Below are positions 60,177 through 64,000 of a stretch of 64,000 nucleotides of DNA, piece after piece (the first letter of the stretch is position 1; every line of letters starts with the position of its first letter). The position numbers and the translations under genes were made by a program. Source of the DNA: JBBRBB01 sp038206235. Its GTDB lineage: Bacteria > Bacteroidota > Bacteroidia > Chitinophagales > Chitinophagaceae. Location: positions 186,001-250,000 of the forward strand of contig JBBRBB010000001.1 in the NCBI GenBank assembly GCA_038206235.1, in the 5' to 3' direction. Under the pieces are notes generated by a model. The model saw only the letters and a list, made by a program, of their open reading frames with translations. It was not told the origin of the DNA and made no database searches.

Positions 60177-60982
60177 TTAAGGATAGGTGATTTTTACAAG
60201 CTCTTCATGCTCTTCACCTCCAACATTTAATATAGTTGAGATGTTGCCAATACCAGGAGCATAATACTTATTTTCTATTACACCGGGATCCAGCCTTGTA
60301 GTTTCTTCTGTTACCACGCAATTTGCATAAGTGCCCAGTTGAATAGTATTAGTACTATTTACACTAATTACTTTTGCCTTGTCTTCTGCTGAGTCTTTCA
60401 GGTATTCCTGCCGATAGATTTGTCCAATATGCTGTTCGGGATGTGCAAGCATAATAAGACCAGGTACAGCGCCGTTCACGCCTCCTTCCCAGGAGCCTGT
60501 GGTAACCCATGTTCCATTCACCAATTTTTTTGTATCCTCACCAAAATACCACACATTACCTTGTTTATCCTGTGCATACCAGTCGTAAGTGTCTTCTATT
60601 AGGGTGCCTTTTTCTTTTACTACATCATGCACTACCTCGCAACAAACGCCAAGAATAACCTTGGTATCATAAGTAACATCTATTTTAATGTTTTCAACGG
60701 CTGAATGGTTCCCTTCCTGAAAAACCTGAACGTAATAAAAAGAAGTGCCCGGCACTAAAGGAAAGTATGGGTTATCAATTCCTTTTACAAAATCTGAAGG
60801 GTCAATATGACGGCGTTGCTGATCTGCAGCCCTGGATGATGCATTCGTAATATTTGTTGCATCTGTCAGGTTTTGAGAAGCAGTATCGAAGGATACGCAG
60901 ATGACTGATACGATTCTTTTTTGCATGCTGATATAATGCTTATAACGCATGCCATCAAAGTGATGATTTGTTTTGTTTTCAT
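60177..60982 (-). pseudogene. Frameshifted paralogue of the 42697 lipoprotein
   Basis: The lipoprotein start is at 60982: KTKQIITLMACVISIISACK (Cys20), but that frame stops at 60866. The mature domain (DTASQNLTDATNIT, then RRHIDPSDFVKGIDNPYFPL to the end) is in another frame, which is closed to the ATG. A one-base indel near 60885-60920, within the unconserved linker, would restore a 267-aa protein very similar to the 42697 product. Either a real pseudogene, a phase-variable or otherwise recoverable frameshift, or a sequencing error. Confidence 0.8.
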
Positions 60983-61159
60983 TTTTTTAATTTTTATTTT
61001 GATTAGATAAATGCAATTACAACAGACAATCAAAAATGCTTTTACAATAATAATAGCAGCATAATGATTTCTCTTTTCGCGACCAATGGATTCTTTTTTT
61101 TTCTGAAAATAATATCCGCACAAACTCGAAATAATTTGTGATGCTGAGAAAAGAAATAA

Positions 61160-61543
61160 CTAATCTGCAGGTGGATGAAAAATGTTACCGATGTAGCAGA
61201 AGCAGTAAAGCTTATCTCTGTAATTTATCTGATTGAGATTTTGCAAAATGAATTTTGCAGGCTCCAATTTTGTTTGAAGCGTTAACAAGTAAAGCTGCTC
61301 CTGCATATTGTTTAACTGTGAGGGGAAATGTGCTTTTTTATTATACAAAGTTTGATGTTCATCAAATAAGCAATTATTTTTTATCAAAACATCGGTGCTG
61401 AAATCAACCTGCATCCCATTATTATCCTCCGTTACTTTGCAGTGCTGATAAGCTTTTGGCAAAAGAGATAAATCCCGAAAGGAAAAATAAATAATTCCAG
61501 CCCAGAAATAAGTAAAAAGCAATATGGTAGTTAGTCGTCGCAC
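61160..61543 (-). CDS. Hypothetical exported protein
   Basis: 127 aa with a GTG start at 61543. An N-terminal hydrophobic segment (LTTILLFTYFWAGIIYFSF) is a signal peptide or anchor. The remainder has several Cys residues (QHCKVTE, KNNCLFDE, LYCFCYIGN), consistent with an oxidised extracytoplasmic protein. No family recognised. A CCAACC-N17-ATCTA box is 155 bp upstream. Confidence 0.5.
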   Translation of the reverse strand: MRRLTTILLFTYFWAGIIYFSFRDLSLLPKAYQHCKVTEDNNGMQVDFSTDVLIKNNCLFDEHQTLYNKKAHFPSQLNNMQEQLYLLTLQTKLEPAKFILQNLNQINYRDKLYCFCYIGNIFHPPAD

Positions 61544-61626
61544 AAATTTTAAAAATTAAACTTTATAAATTCATATTTCATTGCCATGCAATTTCCCTAT
61601 GAAAAATCGAATTTCCCAGTCAAGAG

Positions 61627-61653
61627 CTACGCAGGTTTTAAAAACCTGCGTAG
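61627..61653. repeat. Dispersed palindrome, ACCTACGCAGGT type (copy 2)
   Basis: CTACGCAGGTTT / AAACCTGCGTAG with a TAA loop; same core as 2297-2329. It lies between the 127-aa gene and the GT2 gene. Confidence 0.75.
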
Positions 61654-61697
61654 GTTTATACGAGTCTGCAATTTCATGTTTGGGGTATTACGTATAA

Positions 61698-61725
61698 TAG
61701 ATGAAGTGAGTAAACAAAAGGTTGG
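61698..61725 (-). promoter_or_regulatory. CCAACC-N17-ATCTA promoter-like box
   Basis: Minus strand: CCAACC 61725-61720, 17 bp, ATCTA 61702-61698. The spacer is nearly the same as that at 54010-54037 (TTTTGTT, then ACTTC). Confidence 0.6.
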
Positions 61726-61779
61726 GATTACTAAAGAAAATTTTGAAATGATTTGCAAATAGCTTTGAAGAATTTAAAA

Positions 61780-62652
61780 TTATATGATCCTGTAATTACG
61801 AAAGCTGAATAATCTTTTTCCTGTTTTTTTTTCTATTGTGTGAAGAATTTTGTCTTTAAAGCTGAATTGTTTTTTTGAGACATCAATATCCAGCTCCCAA
61901 TTTTGCTGTTGTATGCGCTTCTCCATAACAGCCGGGTGTGTGCCGGTGAATTTTTTCAAAGAATCAAAATCATCATAATTAAATATATCTTCTGATTGCA
62001 AAATTTTTTGCCTCTCTTCTGTATCATCGTTCCAAAACCTGCTTACATTTTTCATTTTCATTTTCATCTGCTTTGGGCTTTTAACCCAGCCATAATGGTA
62101 CATGTATGCATCAATTGGCTTTACCAATAATTTTTTATTAACCATTCTAAAACCCTGTGCATCTCTGTAAGCGGTAATTGATTTATCATTACGAATTATT
62201 CTTACTTCATGGCTGTACCATCTGCGGCTATCGCCAACATAATCGTACGTGCCATAAAAATGGAGGTACTTAAATAATAATCCCTGAACGCGTTTATCAT
62301 CTTTATATTTTTTGCATGCTTCAAGAATTGCAGTGTAATATTTTTCATGCACTGCCTCATCAGCCTGAATATAAAAAGCCCAATCGCTTGCTTCATCAAT
62401 TAAATTAAATGCTTTATCAGTTTCAACTGCGAGCACTTTGCCGCCGCTTCTTAATTCTTTATTCCAAACTGAATGCTGAATTTTTAATTTATCATTCGTG
62501 ATTGTTTTAATAAGATGTTCAGTACCATCTTCGCTATCACCAATCAACACTATCATTTCATCAACCACAGGCAGAATAGATTCAATGGCTTCAACAATTG
62601 GGTAATCGTTGAGCACTGCATTTTTAATAATTGTGAAACCGCTTATTTTCAT
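61780..62652 (-). CDS. Glycosyltransferase family 2 (WaaE/KdtX-like)
   Basis: 290 aa from the ATG at 62652 (the TTG at 62691 is unlikely). ISGFTIIKNAVLNDYPIVEA with ILPVVDEMIVLIGDSEDGTE and the DxD-region FYIQADEAVHE near residue 100 fit the WaaE-type GT2 family of LPS core modification. The C-terminal half is basic. It stands alone, divergent from the TonB-dependent receptor. Confidence 0.85.
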   Translation of the reverse strand: MKISGFTIIKNAVLNDYPIVEAIESILPVVDEMIVLIGDSEDGTEHLIKTITNDKLKIQHSVWNKELRSGGKVLAVETDKAFNLIDEASDWAFYIQADEAVHEKYYTAILEACKKYKDDKRVQGLLFKYLHFYGTYDYVGDSRRWYSHEVRIIRNDKSITAYRDAQGFRMVNKKLLVKPIDAYMYHYGWVKSPKQMKMKMKNVSRFWNDDTEERQKILQSEDIFNYDDFDSLKKFTGTHPAVMEKRIQQQNWELDIDVSKKQFSFKDKILHTIEKKTGKRLFSFRNYRII

Positions 62653-62813
62653 TCTCCTCAATGGTGTTTCGTTAATAAATTGTTTCCCCAAATTAATTCA
62701 AAGGATAACGCATATCCCCATTTGTTATTAAATAATCTTCTCTTGTGAAACAATGGTCTGATATTATTTCCTACTTTGCGTAAATTAATTTTTTCACCAA
62801 ACTACCCCATATT

Positions 62814-64000
62814 ATGAAAAAAGTAAAATTGCTTGTATCCCCCTTTATATTGATGGCCTTATTTATGCCATTAATAACCCTGGCTCAGGGTACCTTAACA
62901 GGCACTGTCACTGCTAATGGTAAGCCTCTCGAAAGCATAAGTGTAATAGCGTCAAAAGGCGGAGGCACTCTTACAAATAACAATGGAAAATATTTGTTGA
63001 AACTTTCGGCAGGCAGCCACTCTGTTACATTTTCAAGTCTTGGTTATGCTTCGCAAACAGTAAACGTTTCAATCACTGACGGGCAGGAACAAACACAGGA
63101 TATAGTGATGATTGAAAGCAGCGGGGAGCTCGAAGGTGTTTTTGTAGTAGGTACACGTTCTCTTCCGCGTTCTGTAGTGGGAACACCGCTGCCAATAGAT
63201 AATGTAGATGCCGCAACACTTAAAACAACAGGTCAAACAACATTTGATAAAACCCTGCAATACCGCGTGCCTTCATTCAACACAGTGAATACACCGGTAA
63301 ATGATGCCACTACACTTTTAGACCCTTATGAAATTAGAAACCTTGGGCCAAGCCGTACGTTGATATTAGTAAATGGCAAAAGAAAAAATTTAAGTGCTTT
63401 GCTCTATGTACAATTTTCTCCGGGACGCGGTGAAACAGGTGCAGACCTTTCAGGAATACCAATAGACGCAATTAAAAATGTTGAAATATTACGTGATGGC
63501 GCTTCTGCGCAGTATGGTTCCGATGCCATTGCCGGTGTAATGAATGTAATTTTAAAAGATAGGTACCAATATAGTTCCCTTTCACTGAATGGTGGTGTAA
63601 CCTACAAAGGTGATGGCGCCAATTACGGATTATCTCTTAACAGCGGCGGCAATATTGGAGACAGAGGCTTTATTAATTATACGATTGCTCTTGGTCAGCA
63701 GGATAATGCGATTCGTTCAGGAATAATTGATGTGCCAACAGAGATTGCAACTTTTGGCGGAGACCCCGTTACCGATGATGCTATCAAAAGATATTTAGCA
63801 AAATATCCAACAGGGAATAATGAAAACGGAACCGGTGAAACTACTTCATCAAAATTTGAATACAACTTAGGCGTGCCCATTGGCGATAATGGAATGTTTT
63901 ACAGTTTCGCTGGTTACGTGTTCAAAAAGGTAAACAGTAATGCAAACTTCCGCGTGCCGTATTGGAGAATTGATGAGGGTTTGCTGCATAAACCTATACC
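62814..64000 (+). CDS. TonB-dependent receptor (5' part; runs off the window)
   Basis: At least 395 codons from the ATG at 62814, no stop before the edge. Signal peptide (VKLLVSPFILMALFMPLITL, cut after AQ). A carboxypeptidase-regulatory-like domain follows (GTLTGTVTANGKPLESISVI, residues 25-105), then the plug: VVGTRSLPRSVVGTPLPID near 122, TLILVNGKRKN near 182, and VEILRDGASAQYGSDAIAGV near 223 with the typical plug signature. The barrel begins near 260. It should import a large or chelated nutrient with TonB energy. No SusD gene can be seen because of the cut. Confidence 0.93.
   Translation, partial: MKKVKLLVSPFILMALFMPLITLAQGTLTGTVTANGKPLESISVIASKGGGTLTNNNGKYLLKLSAGSHSVTFSSLGYASQTVNVSITDGQEQTQDIVMIESSGELEGVFVVGTRSLPRSVVGTPLPIDNVDAATLKTTGQTTFDKTLQYRVPSFNTVNTPVNDATTLLDPYEIRNLGPSRTLILVNGKRKNLSALLYVQFSPGRGETGADLSGIPIDAIKNVEILRDGASAQYGSDAIAGVMNVILKDRYQYSSLSLNGGVTYKGDGANYGLSLNSGGNIGDRGFINYTIALGQQDNAIRSGIIDVPTEIATFGGDPVTDDAIKRYLAKYPTGNNENGTGETTSSKFEYNLGVPIGDNGMFYSFAGYVFKKVNSNANFRVPYWRIDEGLLHKPI

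Overview
AT-rich window from a Bacteroidota chromosome, most likely family Chitinophagaceae (inference). Support: type IX secretion C-terminal sorting domains, a SusC-like TonB-dependent receptor, promoters of the TTG-N18/19-TAnnTTTG class, a long LepB with an extra N-terminal membrane domain, a three-subunit sdhCAB set with a single-subunit cytochrome b, PepSY-like small secreted proteins and DUF6496. No rRNA, tRNA, CRISPR array or intact insertion sequence was seen.

Region 1 (1-22.0 kb, almost all minus strand) is an exopolysaccharide or capsule locus that runs off the left edge. From its promoter side it holds a WcaJ-like initiating phosphoglycosyltransferase, a Wza-like export protein, a Wzc-like tyrosine autokinase, an MsbA/PglK-like ABC transporter, a DegT-type sugar aminotransferase, a GNAT acetyltransferase, six further glycosyltransferase-like genes, a Wzy/WaaL-like polymerase or ligase, and six different sulfotransferase-like genes interleaved with them. 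The likely product is a heavily sulfated polysaccharide, possibly with an N-acylated amino sugar.

Region 2 (22.3-44.7 kb) is mostly housekeeping: a zinc metallopeptidase, a NatA/NatB-like ABC exporter, signal peptidase I, cytidine deaminase, succinate dehydrogenase, a glyoxalase-fold protein, an S9 oligopeptidase, a TrmN6-like methyltransferase, a clan-A glycosidase, a beta-propeller T9SS cargo protein, a lipoprotein and a heptosyltransferase-like protein. The sdhC-sdhA-sdhB order is kept, but both joints carry inserted accessory genes: a SatD-like regulator plus membrane protein, and a dead four-helix-bundle gene plus a DUF4160 remnant and DUF2442. The stretch 25.9-27.0 kb is a gene graveyard with RhuM and T9SS-tail remnants fused at a deletion joint.

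Region 3 (44.8-64 kb) is rich in small exported proteins: lipoproteins, three PepSY-like proteins and one PepSY fragment, a secreted caspase-fold peptidase, a subtilisin-like lipoprotein, an MlaE permease without its partners, a COG4705 membrane protein, GtrA plus an ArnT-like glycosyltransferase, a GT2 protein, and the start of a TonB-dependent receptor. Seven intergenic sites here share an exact architecture, CCAACC-17 bp-ATCTW (one site ends ATCCA), which looks like an alternative (ECF-type) sigma-factor promoter.

Dispersed palindromes and short filler tandem repeats occur throughout. One filler lies in frame inside the trmN6-like gene, and one 78-bp duplication copies the start of the glyoxalase-fold gene.
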